Below, one piece after another: positions 17,968 to 27,208 of a stretch of 64,000 nucleotides of DNA. The translations under genes and the position numbers were made by a program. How positions within the stretch are numbered: the stretch's first letter is position 1; each line of letters begins with the position of its first letter. The stretch is from Actinomycetes bacterium (GTDB taxonomy: Bacteria; Actinomycetota; Actinomycetes; Streptosporangiales; Streptosporangiaceae), in contig JAJYTW010000001.1 in NCBI GenBank assembly GCA_021792855.1, positions 25,371 through 89,370 of the forward strand. Reading direction: 5' to 3'. A model generated the notes under the pieces. It saw nothing but the letters and a program-made list of their open reading frames with translations, did not search any database and was not told the origin of the DNA.

Positions 17968-19449
17968 TCACACCGGCCGGACGAGTGGGAACAGGATGGT
18001 CTCCCGGATCGATGCGCCGGTCAGCATGATCAGGACCCGGTCGATGCCCATTCCCATTCCGCCGGTCGGCGGCATCCCGTGCTCCAGGGCACGCAGGAAC
18101 TCCTCGTCCAGTTGCATCGCCTCGGCGTCACCGCCGGCCGCGAGCAGCGACTGCGCCGTCAGCCGCGCCCGCTGCTCGATCGGATCGACAAGCTCGGAGT
18201 AGCCGGTTCCGATCTCCGCCCCGAACGCGACCAGGTCCCAGCGCTCGGCCAGTCGGGGATCGGTCCGGTGCGCCCGGGTCAGCGGCGAGACCTCGACCGG
18301 GAAGTCCCGGTAGAACGTCGGCAGCACGGTCCGCGCCTCCACCAGGTGCTCGTACATCTCGAGCACCACCTGGCCGGCGTTCCAGGACGGCTCAAGGCTG
18401 ATCCCCGCCTGCCCGGCCAGCTTGCGCAGGGCGTCCTCGGACGTGTCCGGCGTGACCTCCTCGCCGAGCGCGAGCGAGATGGCCTCGTGCACCCCGATGG
18501 ACGCCCACGGCCCGCCGATGTCGTGCTCGGACCCATCGGCCCGGCGGATCACCGTGCCGCCCACGCCGGCCCTGGCCGCGGCGAGCACCAGGCTGCGGGT
18601 TAGCTCGCCGATGGTGTTGTAGTCCCCGTAGGCCTGATAGGCCTCAAGCATGGTGAACTCGGGGTTGTGGGTCGCGTCGACGCCCTCGTTCCGGAAATTC
18701 CTGCCGATCTCGTAGACCCGCTCGATGCCGCCGACGACCAGCCGCTTGAGGTATAGCTCGATCGCGATCCGCAGGTACAACTGCATGTCGTAGGCGTTGA
18801 TGTGGGTGATGAACGGCCGGGCGTTGGCGCCGCCGTGCAGAGTCTGCAGCATCGGCGTCTCAGCCTCGAGATAGCCCTGGGCGTGCAGTTCCTCCCGGAT
18901 CGCCCGGGTGACGGCGGCCCGAAGCTCGGCCAGTCGCCGGGCTTCGGGGTTGACGATCAGATCGACGTAACGCATCCGCACCCGGGACTGCGGATCGGTG
19001 AGGCCGGCGTGCTTGTCCGGCAGCGGCCTGAGCGCCTTGGCGGTGATCGCGAAGGAATCGGCGAGCACCGATAGCTCCCCGCTGCGGGAGGTGATCACCT
19101 CGCCGGTGATACCGACATGGTCACCGAGGTCGACGTCGGACTTCCAGGATGCCAGGGCCTGCTCGCCGACCTTGTCCCTGGACACCATCACCTGGATGTC
19201 ACCGGAGCCGTCCCTGATCGTCGCGAAGCAGAGCTTCCCGCCGGTGCGGTACAGCATCACCCGGCCGGTCACACCGACCCGGTCGCCGGTGGCCGTGTCG
19301 GCCGGCAGATCGGCATGGGCCTGCCGCACCTGCTCGATGGTGTAAGTGCGCGGGTAGCCCACCGGATAGGGGTCAGCACCGGCGGCTCGCAACCGCTCGA
19401 CCTTGGCCAGCCGGACCCGGGTCTGCTCGGACAGTTCTTCGTCGTTCAC
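17968..19449 (-). CDS. lysS: Lysyl-tRNA synthetase, class II
   Basis: A 493-residue synthetase. The N-terminal OB fold contains [18 protein letters not shown]. Class II motif 2 is [19 protein letters not shown], and motif 3 is [18 protein letters not shown] near the end. I place the start at GTG 19449 ([14 protein letters not shown]), the family N-terminus; the frame is open to 19560 but that part overlaps coaX and lacks similarity. It charges tRNA-Lys in the cytoplasm. It is the last gene of the DUF2520, panC, nadB, nadC, coaX, lysS string, an arrangement I recall in streptomycetes. Confidence 0.96.
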   Translation of the reverse strand: MNDEELSEQTRVRLAKVERLRAAGADPYPVGYPRTYTIEQVRQAHADLPADTATGDRVGVTGRVMLYRTGGKLCFATIRDGSGDIQVMVSRDKVGEQALASWKSDVDLGDHVGITGEVITSRSGELSVLADSFAITAKALRPLPDKHAGLTDPQSRVRMRYVDLIVNPEARRLAELRAAVTRAIREELHAQGYLEAETPMLQTLHGGANARPFITHINAYDMQLYLRIAIELYLKRLVVGGIERVYEIGRNFRNEGVDATHNPEFTMLEAYQAYGDYNTIGELTRSLVLAAARAGVGGTVIRRADGSEHDIGGPWASIGVHEAISLALGEEVTPDTSEDALRKLAGQAGISLEPSWNAGQVVLEMYEHLVEARTVLPTFYRDFPVEVSPLTRAHRTDPRLAERWDLVAFGAEIGTGYSELVDPIEQRARLTAQSLLAAGGDAEAMQLDEEFLRALEHGMPPTGGMGMGIDRVLIMLTGASIRETILFPLVRPV

Positions 19450-19505
19450 CTGCGACAGGCTACCGGCGGCGCGTGCCGGGCTGCGACCGAGATCCGGCTC
19501 GGCCG

Positions 19506-20294
19506 TCAGCCGACGATATTGCGCTCGAACACCAGCCGGAGGCCGATCAGGGTGAGCCACGGCTCGTAGGCGTCGATGATTTTCACTTCCTCGATGACCA
19601 GCGGCGCCAGGCCGCCGGTGGCGATCACGGTCACCGCGCTCGGGTCCTCCGGGGATAGCTCGGCCGCCATCCGGCGGGCGATCCCCTCGACCTGACCGGC
19701 GAACCCGTAGATGATCCCGGACTGGAGCGCCTCCACGGTGTTCTTGCCGACCACCCGGCCCGGCCTGGTCAGCTCGACCTTGAGCAGCTGCGCGGCCCGC
19801 CGGGACAGCGCGTCCACCGAGATCTCGATTCCCGGCGCCAGCGCGCCACCGACGAACTCGCCCTTGGCGCTGACCGCGTCAAAGTTGGTCGAGGTGCCGA
19901 AGTCGACCACGATCGCCGGGCCGCCGTACAGGTGCACCGCCGCCACGGTGTTCATGATCCGGTCGGTGCCGACCTCCTTCGGGTTGTCCATCCGGACCGA
20001 TACGCCGGTCTTGACCCCCGGCTCAACGATCAGGGTCGGCAGGTCGTAGTGGTAGCGCCGGAGCATCTCGCGCATCTCGTGCAGCACGGACGGGACCGTG
20101 GAGCAGAGCGCAATGCCGTTGATGTTCTGCTTGTCGTACCGCGGGTTCTGGGACAGCAGCCCGTTCAGCGTGACGGCAAGCTCGTCGGCGGTCCGGACCG
20201 GATCGGTGGCGATCCGCCAGTGCTCGATGACCTGGTCGCCGTCGAAGATGACCAGGACCGTGTTGGTGTTACCGACGTCGATTGTGAGCAGCAT
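19506..20294 (-). CDS. coaX: Type III pantothenate kinase
   Basis: A 262-residue ASKHA-fold kinase opening MLLTIDVGNTNTVLVIFDGD, the phosphate-1 loop of CoaX. PKEVGTDRIMNTVAAVHLYG and VVDFGTSTNFDAV are the other family motifs, the latter with the catalytic Asp. CoaX phosphorylates pantothenate, the first step of coenzyme A synthesis, and is not inhibited by CoA. The gene sits next to panC, which makes pantothenate, so this operon joins vitamin B5 and NAD biosynthesis. Confidence 0.95.
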   Translation of the reverse strand: MLLTIDVGNTNTVLVIFDGDQVIEHWRIATDPVRTADELAVTLNGLLSQNPRYDKQNINGIALCSTVPSVLHEMREMLRRYHYDLPTLIVEPGVKTGVSVRMDNPKEVGTDRIMNTVAAVHLYGGPAIVVDFGTSTNFDAVSAKGEFVGGALAPGIEISVDALSRRAAQLLKVELTRPGRVVGKNTVEALQSGIIYGFAGQVEGIARRMAAELSPEDPSAVTVIATGGLAPLVIEEVKIIDAYEPWLTLIGLRLVFERNIVG

Positions 20295-20301
20295 CTGCTA
20301 C

Positions 20302-21228
20302 CTATCCGGCCCTGAGCAGGTCAAGGCCAATGTCGAGGGCTGGCGCGGAGTGGGTCAGGGCACCGATGGCGAGATAGTCGACTCCGGTCGCCGCCACCTG
20401 CGCGGCGTTCTCCAGCCGGAGCCCGCCGCTCGCCTCGAGCAGGGCACGGCCGGCGGTCGCGGCGACCGCGACCCTGAGCTGCGGCACGGTGAAGTTGTCC
20501 AGCAGGATCAGGCTCGCCCCGGCGGCGACCGCCTCGGCGGCCTGATCGGGCGTATCGCACTCCACCTCGACCGGCAGGCCGGGTGCCAGCCGCCGGACCG
20601 CCTCGAACGCGGCGGTCACCGATCCGGCGGCGGCCACGTGATTGTCCTTGATCAGCGCGGCGTCCGAGAGCGACATCCGGTGGTTGACTCCGCCGCCGCA
20701 GCGGACCGCGTACTTCTCCAGCGACCGCAGACCGGGCAGGGTCTTCCTGGTGTCCCTGATCCTGGCCCGGGTGCCCTCGACGGCGTCCGCCCACCGCCGG
20801 GTGAGGGTGGCCACGCCGGACAGGTGAGTCAGCAGGTTCAGTGCCGTTCGCTCCGCGGTCAGGATCGCTGGCAGCGGACCGTCGACAGTCGCCAGCACCT
20901 GGCCGACCGTGACCCGATCGCCGTCCGCCACCCGGTGCCGGACGCTGATGACCGGGCCGTCCTCACCGGCCAGTTCGAACACCGCCTCGGCGACGGCAAG
21001 GCCGGCCACCACGCCGTCGGCGCGGGTGACGAACTCGGCCGTGCCCCGCTCGGCCGGGGAAATGGTGGCCCGGGTAGTGACGTCCGGCCCGCCGCCGAGG
21101 TCCTCGGCCAGCGCCGTCTGGACCACCCGCACCACGTCGGCGGGATCGAGTCCGAGCCTGATCAGTCTCAGCCCAAGGTCGGCCGAGAGCCGGCCGGCCG
21201 CGGGTGTGTCGTTCTGCTGCTGCGTCAC
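20302..21228 (-). CDS. nadC: Nicotinate-nucleotide pyrophosphorylase (carboxylating)
   Basis: A 308-residue quinolinate phosphoribosyltransferase. Key motifs are ALAEDLGGGPDVTTRAT, ALNLLTHLSGVATLTRRW, RDTRKTLPGLRSLEKYAV with the PRPP-binding basic residues, and VECDTPDQA with LILLDNF. It converts quinolinate and PRPP to nicotinate mononucleotide in de novo NAD synthesis. The GTG start at 21228 overlaps the nadB stop as GTGA, so translation is coupled. Confidence 0.95.
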   Translation of the reverse strand: MTQQQNDTPAAGRLSADLGLRLIRLGLDPADVVRVVQTALAEDLGGGPDVTTRATISPAERGTAEFVTRADGVVAGLAVAEAVFELAGEDGPVISVRHRVADGDRVTVGQVLATVDGPLPAILTAERTALNLLTHLSGVATLTRRWADAVEGTRARIRDTRKTLPGLRSLEKYAVRCGGGVNHRMSLSDAALIKDNHVAAAGSVTAAFEAVRRLAPGLPVEVECDTPDQAAEAVAAGASLILLDNFTVPQLRVAVAATAGRALLEASGGLRLENAAQVAATGVDYLAIGALTHSAPALDIGLDLLRAG

Positions 21229-22949
21229 TGCCGGTGTCCTGCCGATCGGTCGGGCCGCGGGTCTGGCTCATAGTGCACGGTCAATCCGTCGGCGGGCACC
21301 TCCGGATGGGATTTCCAGCCGCCGGGCCCGTCCCCGGCCGCGCCAAGCGTCACGATCAGGTGCCCGATCCAGTCGTCCGACGGATCAGGGAAGTCCTGCC
21401 GCCAGTGGCTGCCCCGGGTTTCGGTGCGGGCCGTCGCGGCGGCGACCAGCGCGGACGCGACCAGGTGCAGGTTCGTCGCCTCCCAGGCGGCCACGGCAGG
21501 CTGGTTGGACTGCCGGTCGCCGATCGCGCGCAGTTCGGTCGCCGCCGCGGCCAGTCCCTCGCCGGAGCGGAGCACCCCGGCCCGCTCCGACATCAGGTGC
21601 TGGATCTGCTCGATCGCGCCGGGGCCGACCAGGCCGGGCGGCCGGTCATCCGGGGCCGGTGGCGCGGACGGCGGCAGCCCGGCAGCGATGTCTGCGGCGA
21701 TCCGCTCGGCGAAGACCAGGCCCTCGAGCAGCGAGTTGGACGCAAGCCGGTTGGCGCCGTGCACCCCGGTGCAGGCGGTCTCGCCGCAGGCGTACAGGCC
21801 GGGCACGCTGGTCCGGCCGCGCAGGTCGGTGCGGACCCCGCCGCTGGCGTAGTGCGCGGCGGGGACCACCGGGATCGGATCGGTGACCGGGTCGATGCCG
21901 TGCGCCAGGCAGCTTGCCCGGATGGTGGGAAACCGCTGTTCCCACACCTGCGCACCGAGGTACCGGCCGTCCAGGTACACGTGATCGGCGCCGGTCTGGC
22001 GCATGACGGTCATGATCGCCTTAGCCACCACGTCTCGCGGCGCGAGGTCGGCCAGCGGGTGCCTGCCGGTCATGAATCTGCGCCCGGACCCGTCGATCAG
22101 GAAGGCCCCCTCACCGCGGACCGCCTCGGAGATCAGCGGCTGCCTGCCGCGCGCCCCGGGGCCGAGCCACATCACGGTCGGGTGGAACTGGACGAACTCC
22201 AGGTCCGCGGCCGTGGCCCCGGCCCGCATGGCCAGCGCTAGGCCGTCGCCGGTCGAGACGGCGGGGTTCGTGGTCGCAGAGTACACCTGGCCCATCCCGC
22301 CGGTTCCCAGCACCACGACCGGAGCGTGCACGGCGCCGACTCCGTCCTGCTGCCCGGTCCCGATCACGTGCAGGGTCAGGCCGGCCACCTGGCGGTCCGC
22401 GGTGAGCAGCAGGTCGAGCGACATGGCATGCTCAATCACGTCGATCCCGGCCCGGTCCTCGGCGCCGCCGCCCGCCCCGGCCAGGGCGAGCAGCAGCGCA
22501 CGGGAGATCTCCGCTCCGGTCGCGTCGCCGCCCGCGTGCGCGATCCGCCGCCGGAGGTGGCCGCCCTCCCTGGTCAGCGCGAGGTCGCCGCCCGCATCGG
22601 AGTCGAACCTGGCGCCGATCCCGATCAGCGCCCGGACCGCGCCCGGACCGTCCGTCACCAGGGCACGGACCGCATCGGCGTCGCAGATCCCGGCACCCGC
22701 GACCAGGGTGTCGGTCAGATGCTGGCCCGGCGTGTCTCCCGGCCCGAGGGCCGCGGCGATCCCGCCCTGCGCCCACTTGGTCGAGCCCTCGTCCAGCACC
22801 GTCTTGGTGATCAGCAGGATTTTCCGGTCCGGCAGGTACCGGTGCACGTTCAGCGCGGTGGTCACCCCGGCGATGCCCGATCCGACCACCACAACGTCGG
22901 CGGTCCGGACCCAGCCCGGCTCCGGCGCCAGCAACCGGCGCGCGATCAC
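21225..22949 (-). CDS. nadB: L-aspartate oxidase
   Basis: A 574-residue flavoprotein. The FAD Rossmann motif is VVVVGSGIAGVTTALNV; GSTKWAQGGIAAALG and HYASGGVRTDLRGRTSVPG are hallmark NadB/SdhA-type sequences. The C-terminal helical domain is complete. It oxidises aspartate to iminoaspartate, the first step of NAD synthesis. I place the start at GTG 22949 (VIARRLLAPEPG), which forms GTGA with the panC stop; the frame is open further upstream only as a shadow of panC. No nadA is visible in this stretch, so it must lie elsewhere. Confidence 0.95.
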   Translation of the reverse strand: MIARRLLAPEPGWVRTADVVVVGSGIAGVTTALNVHRYLPDRKILLITKTVLDEGSTKWAQGGIAAALGPGDTPGQHLTDTLVAGAGICDADAVRALVTDGPGAVRALIGIGARFDSDAGGDLALTREGGHLRRRIAHAGGDATGAEISRALLLALAGAGGGAEDRAGIDVIEHAMSLDLLLTADRQVAGLTLHVIGTGQQDGVGAVHAPVVVLGTGGMGQVYSATTNPAVSTGDGLALAMRAGATAADLEFVQFHPTVMWLGPGARGRQPLISEAVRGEGAFLIDGSGRRFMTGRHPLADLAPRDVVAKAIMTVMRQTGADHVYLDGRYLGAQVWEQRFPTIRASCLAHGIDPVTDPIPVVPAAHYASGGVRTDLRGRTSVPGLYACGETACTGVHGANRLASNSLLEGLVFAERIAADIAAGLPPSAPPAPDDRPPGLVGPGAIEQIQHLMSERAGVLRSGEGLAAAATELRAIGDRQSNQPAVAAWEATNLHLVASALVAAATARTETRGSHWRQDFPDPSDDWIGHLIVTLGAAGDGPGGWKSHPEVPADGLTVHYEPDPRPDRSAGHRQ

Positions 22950-23875
22950 CGCCGTCCCCGTCCACGCTGCCCGATCATCCCGATTCCCCCCTGACGGTCG
23001 CCGAAGCGGTCCGGCGTCGATCCCCGTCCTGGCCGTCCCCCCACGGTCAGCCACGCGCTGTCGATCAGCCTGATGCCGCCAACCGCGCCGGCCACCAGCA
23101 TGATCGCCGGACCGCCGAAGCCCGGCCGCACCGGCTCGAAGGTGGCCGGGTCGACGACCGCCAGGTATTCGGTGACCAGCGGGGGCCGTGCGGCCGCCGC
23201 CGCGTCGAGTTCCGCCCGCGCTCGGTCGAGCGCTGCCTGCGCGCCATCGGCGGCCGCTCGCTGGCCGGCCAGCAGGGCCCGCGGGACGGCGAGCGCGGCC
23301 GCCCGCTCGGCGGCCGAGAGCCGGGCGCTCCGTCCGGAGGCCGGGAGACCGTCCTGGTCCCTGGCGTCGGCCGCGGCGACAATCGTGACCGGCAGGTCAA
23401 GGTCCGCCACCATCTGCCTGACCAGGAACAGCCGCTGGGCGTCCCGGTCGCCGATGACGGCCGCGTCCGGTCTGATCAGGCTGAAGATCCGCAGCAGCAC
23501 GGTCAGGTAACCGCCGAGGTCGGCCGGGCCGCCGGATCCCTCGAACACCCGGCCGACCCGGCCGGGGTCCACCGTGACCCGCCCCGGCGCGGTGATCAGC
23601 TGATCCGGCCGGGGCACGAACATCAGGTCCACGTCCTCCGCCGCGCAGAGCGCGAAGTCGCGCTCGGCGGCGTGCTCCCCGCCGTCCGGCCGTTCGCCGC
23701 CGACCAGGGCCACGACCACCGACCCGGCCGGACCCGCGTACCGTCTGGCCACCCGGATCAGGGCCCGGTGCCCGTCATCCAGCGCATCGATCACCGGGAC
23801 CAGCACGACAGGCCGGCCGATGGCCGGCCGGGCAGCGGCGAGCCCGGTCCTGGTGCGCGCAAGGATCGGCGTCAC
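22946..23875 (-). CDS. panC: PanC-like pantoate-beta-alanine ligase with altered active-site motifs
   Basis: A 309-residue protein in the PanC position. Overall similarity is clear (VFEGSGGPADLGGYLTVLL, RPDAAVIGDRDAQRLFLVRQ, DQDGLPASGRSARLSAAER). Several catalytic positions of the M. tuberculosis enzyme are changed: HEGH reads DDGH, GEKD reads GDRD, SSRN reads SGRS, and the FVNPxQF segment is missing. These residues bind ATP and pantoate, so activity may be reduced or changed. The gene is coupled to nadB and DUF2520 by GTGA overlaps at both ends, so it is not an obvious relic. The C-terminus carries an extra basic tail. Confidence 0.75.
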   Translation of the reverse strand: MTPILARTRTGLAAARPAIGRPVVLVPVIDALDDGHRALIRVARRYAGPAGSVVVALVGGERPDGGEHAAERDFALCAAEDVDLMFVPRPDQLITAPGRVTVDPGRVGRVFEGSGGPADLGGYLTVLLRIFSLIRPDAAVIGDRDAQRLFLVRQMVADLDLPVTIVAAADARDQDGLPASGRSARLSAAERAAALAVPRALLAGQRAAADGAQAALDRARAELDAAAAARPPLVTEYLAVVDPATFEPVRPGFGGPAIMLVAGAVGGIRLIDSAWLTVGGRPGRGSTPDRFGDRQGGIGMIGQRGRGRR

Positions 23876-24801
23876 TCCGGCCGTCCCCCGAGCACGCCGA
23901 GCAGCCGCTGCGCGTCCGACGGGCGGAGCGCGCCGACCGCCAGGGCCCGGTCCGCGGTCAGCCGGGCCAGCGCCAGGTAGGCACCGAGGCTGGCGGGCGC
24001 GGCGGCCCGGATCGCGGCGACATCGGTGGCGACCGTCTCGGCATCGCCGCGCGCGGCCGGCCCGGTCAGCGCCGCGTCCCCCAGCGCCAGCGCGTTATCC
24101 AGCGCCGCCGACAGCAGCGGGCCGAGCATCCTGGCCGGGTCAGCGACCCCGGCCGAGCGCAGCAGGTCGGCGGCCGTGGCGACCAGCGTGATCAGGTGAC
24201 TGGCCGTGCCGTCGAGCGCGGCGTGATAGCGGGCCCGCACCTGCTCGTCGATGAAGACCGGCTCACCGCCCATCTCGACGACCAGTGCATCGGCCACCGG
24301 CCTGAGCGGCTCTGGCGCGGTCACCCCGAAGCAGATCCCGGCCATCTTCTCCACGTCGTCGGGTCGCCCGCTGAACGTCATCGCCGGATGCAGGGCGAGC
24401 GGCAGCGCGCCCTGCGCGGTGGCCGGCTCGAGCACCGCCAGCCCGTGCCTGCCGCTGGCGTGCGCGAGCAACCGACCCCGTACCGGGACACCGGCCGCGA
24501 CCAGGCCGCGGACCAGGCCGGGCAGCGCGTCGTCCGGAACCGTCAGCAGGACCAGGTCGGCCCGGGGGATCAGCTCCTCCGGGCGCAGCACCGGGACCGC
24601 CGGCAGGCTGCGGCCGATCCGGCTCAGCGCCGTGTCGGACACCGCGGACACCGCGACCACGCGATGCCCGGCCCTGGCCAGAGCGACGCCCAGCGCCGTT
24701 CCCACCCGTCCGGCGCCGACGATCCCGACCGCGAGTTGCGCGGGATGCGCGAGCGCGTCGGGCGCCGGGCCGGCGCCGCGGCTGGGGTTGTCTTCTCGCA
24801 T
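23872..24801 (-). CDS. DUF2520 / Rossmann-like dehydrogenase (ketopantoate-reductase-like)
   Basis: A 309-residue protein. The NAD(P)-binding motif LAVGIVGAGRVGTALGVALA is followed by ADLVLLTVPDDAL and the C-terminal DUF2520 helical domain (PVFIDEQVRARYHAALDGTA). It is the family that precedes panC in many actinobacteria; its place beside panC suggests a ketopantoate reductase role, but this is unproved. ATG at 24801 has AAGGA upstream; the frame opens at 24846 but without a ribosome site. It is the first gene of the panC, nadB, nadC, coaX, lysS operon. Confidence 0.85.
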   Translation of the reverse strand: MREDNPSRGAGPAPDALAHPAQLAVGIVGAGRVGTALGVALARAGHRVVAVSAVSDTALSRIGRSLPAVPVLRPEELIPRADLVLLTVPDDALPGLVRGLVAAGVPVRGRLLAHASGRHGLAVLEPATAQGALPLALHPAMTFSGRPDDVEKMAGICFGVTAPEPLRPVADALVVEMGGEPVFIDEQVRARYHAALDGTASHLITLVATAADLLRSAGVADPARMLGPLLSAALDNALALGDAALTGPAARGDAETVATDVAAIRAAAPASLGAYLALARLTADRALAVGALRPSDAQRLLGVLGGRPE

Positions 24802-24865
24802 CCAGATCTGGTCCTTCTCAGGTACCGGTCGGCCACCCGCGAGCATAGCCAGGCGGCGGCGCCAA

Positions 24866-25354
24866 TCAGGGCTTACCGCTGCGCTGGCCGTTCATGGACG
24901 GCAGGTCATCGTCGTCATCCGGTGGCTCGGGCGCGCGGCAGGACCGTTCGAGGTAGAGGGCGGCGAGGATCAGGGCCAGCGCGGCGACCGCCGTCACCGC
25001 CCCGGCTACCGCATCGTGCCTGGGCACCGGCTTTTCCAGCATGGTCACGGTGTACCCGACCAGGCCGAGTGCCAGCCCACCGAAGATCGCCCCGGCCAGC
25101 GAACTGGCCTTGGCCAGGGCCACCACCCGCGGCACCGACATCGGCTGCACCGGCTTGGCCCCGGGCCGCCCGCTGAGCCGCACCCGCAGGTTCCGGCCGA
25201 TCAGAAACTCCCCGGCGGCCAGCAGGGTCAGCGCGGGCACGGCCGTCCAGGGCAGCGGCGCCATCGCGGCGAAGGTGGCGGTCAGGATCAGCCAGGCCAC
25301 GACCCCGCTGATCACGACCGCCGCTACCAGCGTCCACGGCTTAGTCGGCTGCAT
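24866..25354 (-). CDS. DUF3180 family membrane protein
   Basis: A 162-residue protein with four hydrophobic helices (about residues 8-30, 36-54, 78-105 and 115-135): WTLVAAVVISGVVAWLILTA first and GAVTAVAALALILAALYLE last. The tail is acidic (PPDDDDDLP). It is recognisable as DUF3180, an actinobacterial membrane family always found next to the folate genes. Function unknown. Confidence 0.85.
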   Translation of the reverse strand: MQPTKPWTLVAAVVISGVVAWLILTATFAAMAPLPWTAVPALTLLAAGEFLIGRNLRVRLSGRPGAKPVQPMSVPRVVALAKASSLAGAIFGGLALGLVGYTVTMLEKPVPRHDAVAGAVTAVAALALILAALYLERSCRAPEPPDDDDDLPSMNGQRSGKP

Positions 25355-25403
25355 CTGCTCGCGTCACCTCTGGTCGGCAGACTGTCTGGTCACCGGTCCC
25401 TCA

Positions 25404-25967
25404 TCAGCTGTTCCCGCCTGAGTGCGGTTCTACCGCTCGCGGCACCCCGTCAGGCGGCCCCAGGCGCAGGCCGGGACCCGGCAGGCGGTCGACTCCCGTA
25501 CGCCCAGTATCCGCCAGTAGTTCAGCCACCGGGCCGCGCCCCGGAATCCGGGCGCCCGGATCGACCTCATGCCAGGGCACCAGCACGAAGCCGCGCTCGT
25601 GCGCCCGCGGATGCGGCAGGGTCAGTTCCGGATCGGCGCTGACCTCGTCACCGCACACGATCACGTCCACGTCCAGCGTGCGCGGTCCCCAGCGCACCGT
25701 CCGCACCCGGTGCAGCGCCTGCTCGGCGGCCTGGCAGCGGGCCAGGATCGCCCGGCCGCCGAGCGCGCTGCTGGCCAGCAGCACCGCGTTCAGGTAGTCC
25801 GGCTGCTCCGGGCCGCCGACCGGGCTGGTCTGGTACACCGCCGACACCGCCGTGCAGCGCAGATCGGGATCCCCGCACAGGATGTCCACGCCGCGCTGCA
25901 GATTGCCCAGCCGGTCGCCCAGGTTGCTGCCGAGCGCCAGCACCACCCGCCGCGGCAGGTCGGTCAA
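25404..25967 (-). CDS. folK: HPPK, 6-hydroxymethyl-7,8-dihydropterin pyrophosphokinase
   Basis: A 187-residue protein. VVLALGSNLGDRLGNLQRG is the HPPK opening, VYQTSPVGGPEQPDYLNAV the substrate loop, and WGPRTLDVDVIVCGD the Mg-binding DxD segment. It transfers pyrophosphate from ATP to the pterin in folate synthesis. I place the start at a TTG (25967) whose bases form TTGA with the folB stop; a GTG at 25946 is an alternative. The upstream part of the open frame is a shadow of folB. Confidence 0.92.
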   Translation of the reverse strand: MTDLPRRVVLALGSNLGDRLGNLQRGVDILCGDPDLRCTAVSAVYQTSPVGGPEQPDYLNAVLLASSALGGRAILARCQAAEQALHRVRTVRWGPRTLDVDVIVCGDEVSADPELTLPHPRAHERGFVLVPWHEVDPGARIPGRGPVAELLADTGRTGVDRLPGPGLRLGPPDGVPRAVEPHSGGNS

Positions 25968-26332
25968 GCCCGGCTCCGCCGGATGGTGACGCTCATGTCC
26001 CGGAACGGCACGGTCACCGGGGCGTGCGGCTTGTGCACGGTGATCTCCACCTCGGCGACCCGCTCGTCGGCCAGGCAGGTCGCCGCCAGCCGGCCGGCCA
26101 GGGTCTCGATCAGCGCGACCGGCTCGCCGGAGATCACATCGGACAGCCTGGCGGCCAGGGTGCCGTAGTCGGCGGTGAGCGACAGGTCGTCGGCGGCCGC
26201 CGCGGCCCGGGTGTCCACCCATAGCACGGCGTCGGCGACGAACTCCTGGCCCTGCTCGCGCTCGCTCGGCAGCACCCCGTGCCGCCCGTAGGCCCGCAGC
26301 CCGAGCAGGCTGATCCGGTCAAGCTGACTCAT
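25964..26332 (-). CDS. folB: Dihydroneopterin aldolase
   Basis: A 122-residue protein beginning MSQLDRISLLGLRAYGRHGV with the FolB motif GRHGVLPSEREQGQEF. ADYGTLAARLSDV and LIETLAGRLA are the remaining core, and VTVHKPHAP carries the catalytic Lys. It cleaves dihydroneopterin to hydroxymethyl-dihydropterin. The ATG at 26332 has GAGGAGA six bases upstream and overlaps the end of folP by 14 bases. The order folP, folB, folK is a coupled operon. Confidence 0.94.
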   Translation of the reverse strand: MSQLDRISLLGLRAYGRHGVLPSEREQGQEFVADAVLWVDTRAAAAADDLSLTADYGTLAARLSDVISGEPVALIETLAGRLAATCLADERVAEVEITVHKPHAPVTVPFRDMSVTIRRSRA

Positions 26333-27203
26333 GCACGCTCTCCTCATTCCAGCGCGCGGCCACCCGGACCGCGTCGGCGTTCCCCGGCACCGCGTGCACC
26401 CGCACGCACCACGCCCCGGCGGCGGCGGCCAGTGCGGTCATCGCGACGGTCGCGTCGTCGCACTCCAGCGGCGGGCGGGGGGCGCCGGTGCCGGACGCCA
26501 GCAGCCGGCCGATGAAGCGCTTGCGGGAGGCACCGACCAGCACCGGGAACGGCCCGGCCGGGTGGTCGAGCGCGGCCAGCGCGGTCAGCCTGGCCAGCAG
26601 CGCCCAGTTGTGGCTGGGCAGCTTGGCGAATCCGAGACCAGGGTCGATGATGAGCTGGGTGGGCCGGACCCCGGCGGCCGTCAGCGCCGCGACCCGCTGC
26701 GATAGCTCGTCCCGCACCTCGGCCACGACGTCCTCATAGACAGCCAGTTCCTGCATGGTCGCGCTCGGCCCGCGCCAGTGCACCACGATGTAGGGCACTC
26801 CGGTCCGCGCGATCAGGCCGGCCATGGCCGGGTCGGCCAGGCCGCCGCTCACGTCGTTGACAATCCGGGCTCCGACCGCCAGTGCGCGCTCGGCGACGAC
26901 CGCCCGGGTGGTATCGACGCTGACCGTGATGCCTGACTGCACCAGCGCGGTCACGACCGGTTCGGTCCTGGCAAGTTCCTCGGCTTCGGTGATCCGCTCG
27001 GCACCCGGCCTGGTGGACTCACCGCCCACGTCCACGATGTCCGCGCCCTCGGCGGCAAGCTGCAAGCCGTGCGCGATCGCCGCGGTCGTGCCGAACCATC
27101 GTCCGCCATCGGAGAACGAGTCGGGCGTCACGTTGACCACGCCCATGACCAGGCACCGGGAGGCGGCCGGGAGGCCGGGCAGGCGCACTGCGGGACCGGA
27201 CAT
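26319..27203 (-). CDS. folP: Dihydropteroate synthase
   Basis: A 294-residue TIM barrel. CLVMGVVNVTPDSFSDGG is loop 1, DIVDVGGESTRPGAE loop 2, and LIIDPGLGFAKLPSHN the pterin-binding region, with GASRKRFIG as the phosphate-binding motif. It joins hydroxymethyl-dihydropterin pyrophosphate to p-aminobenzoate and is the sulfonamide target. It is preceded on the same strand by the DUF2156 gene with five bases between. Confidence 0.95.
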   Translation of the reverse strand: MSGPAVRLPGLPAASRCLVMGVVNVTPDSFSDGGRWFGTTAAIAHGLQLAAEGADIVDVGGESTRPGAERITEAEELARTEPVVTALVQSGITVSVDTTRAVVAERALAVGARIVNDVSGGLADPAMAGLIARTGVPYIVVHWRGPSATMQELAVYEDVVAEVRDELSQRVAALTAAGVRPTQLIIDPGLGFAKLPSHNWALLARLTALAALDHPAGPFPVLVGASRKRFIGRLLASGTGAPRPPLECDDATVAMTALAAAAGAWCVRVHAVPGNADAVRVAARWNEESVHESA

Positions 27204-27208
27204 GACGG

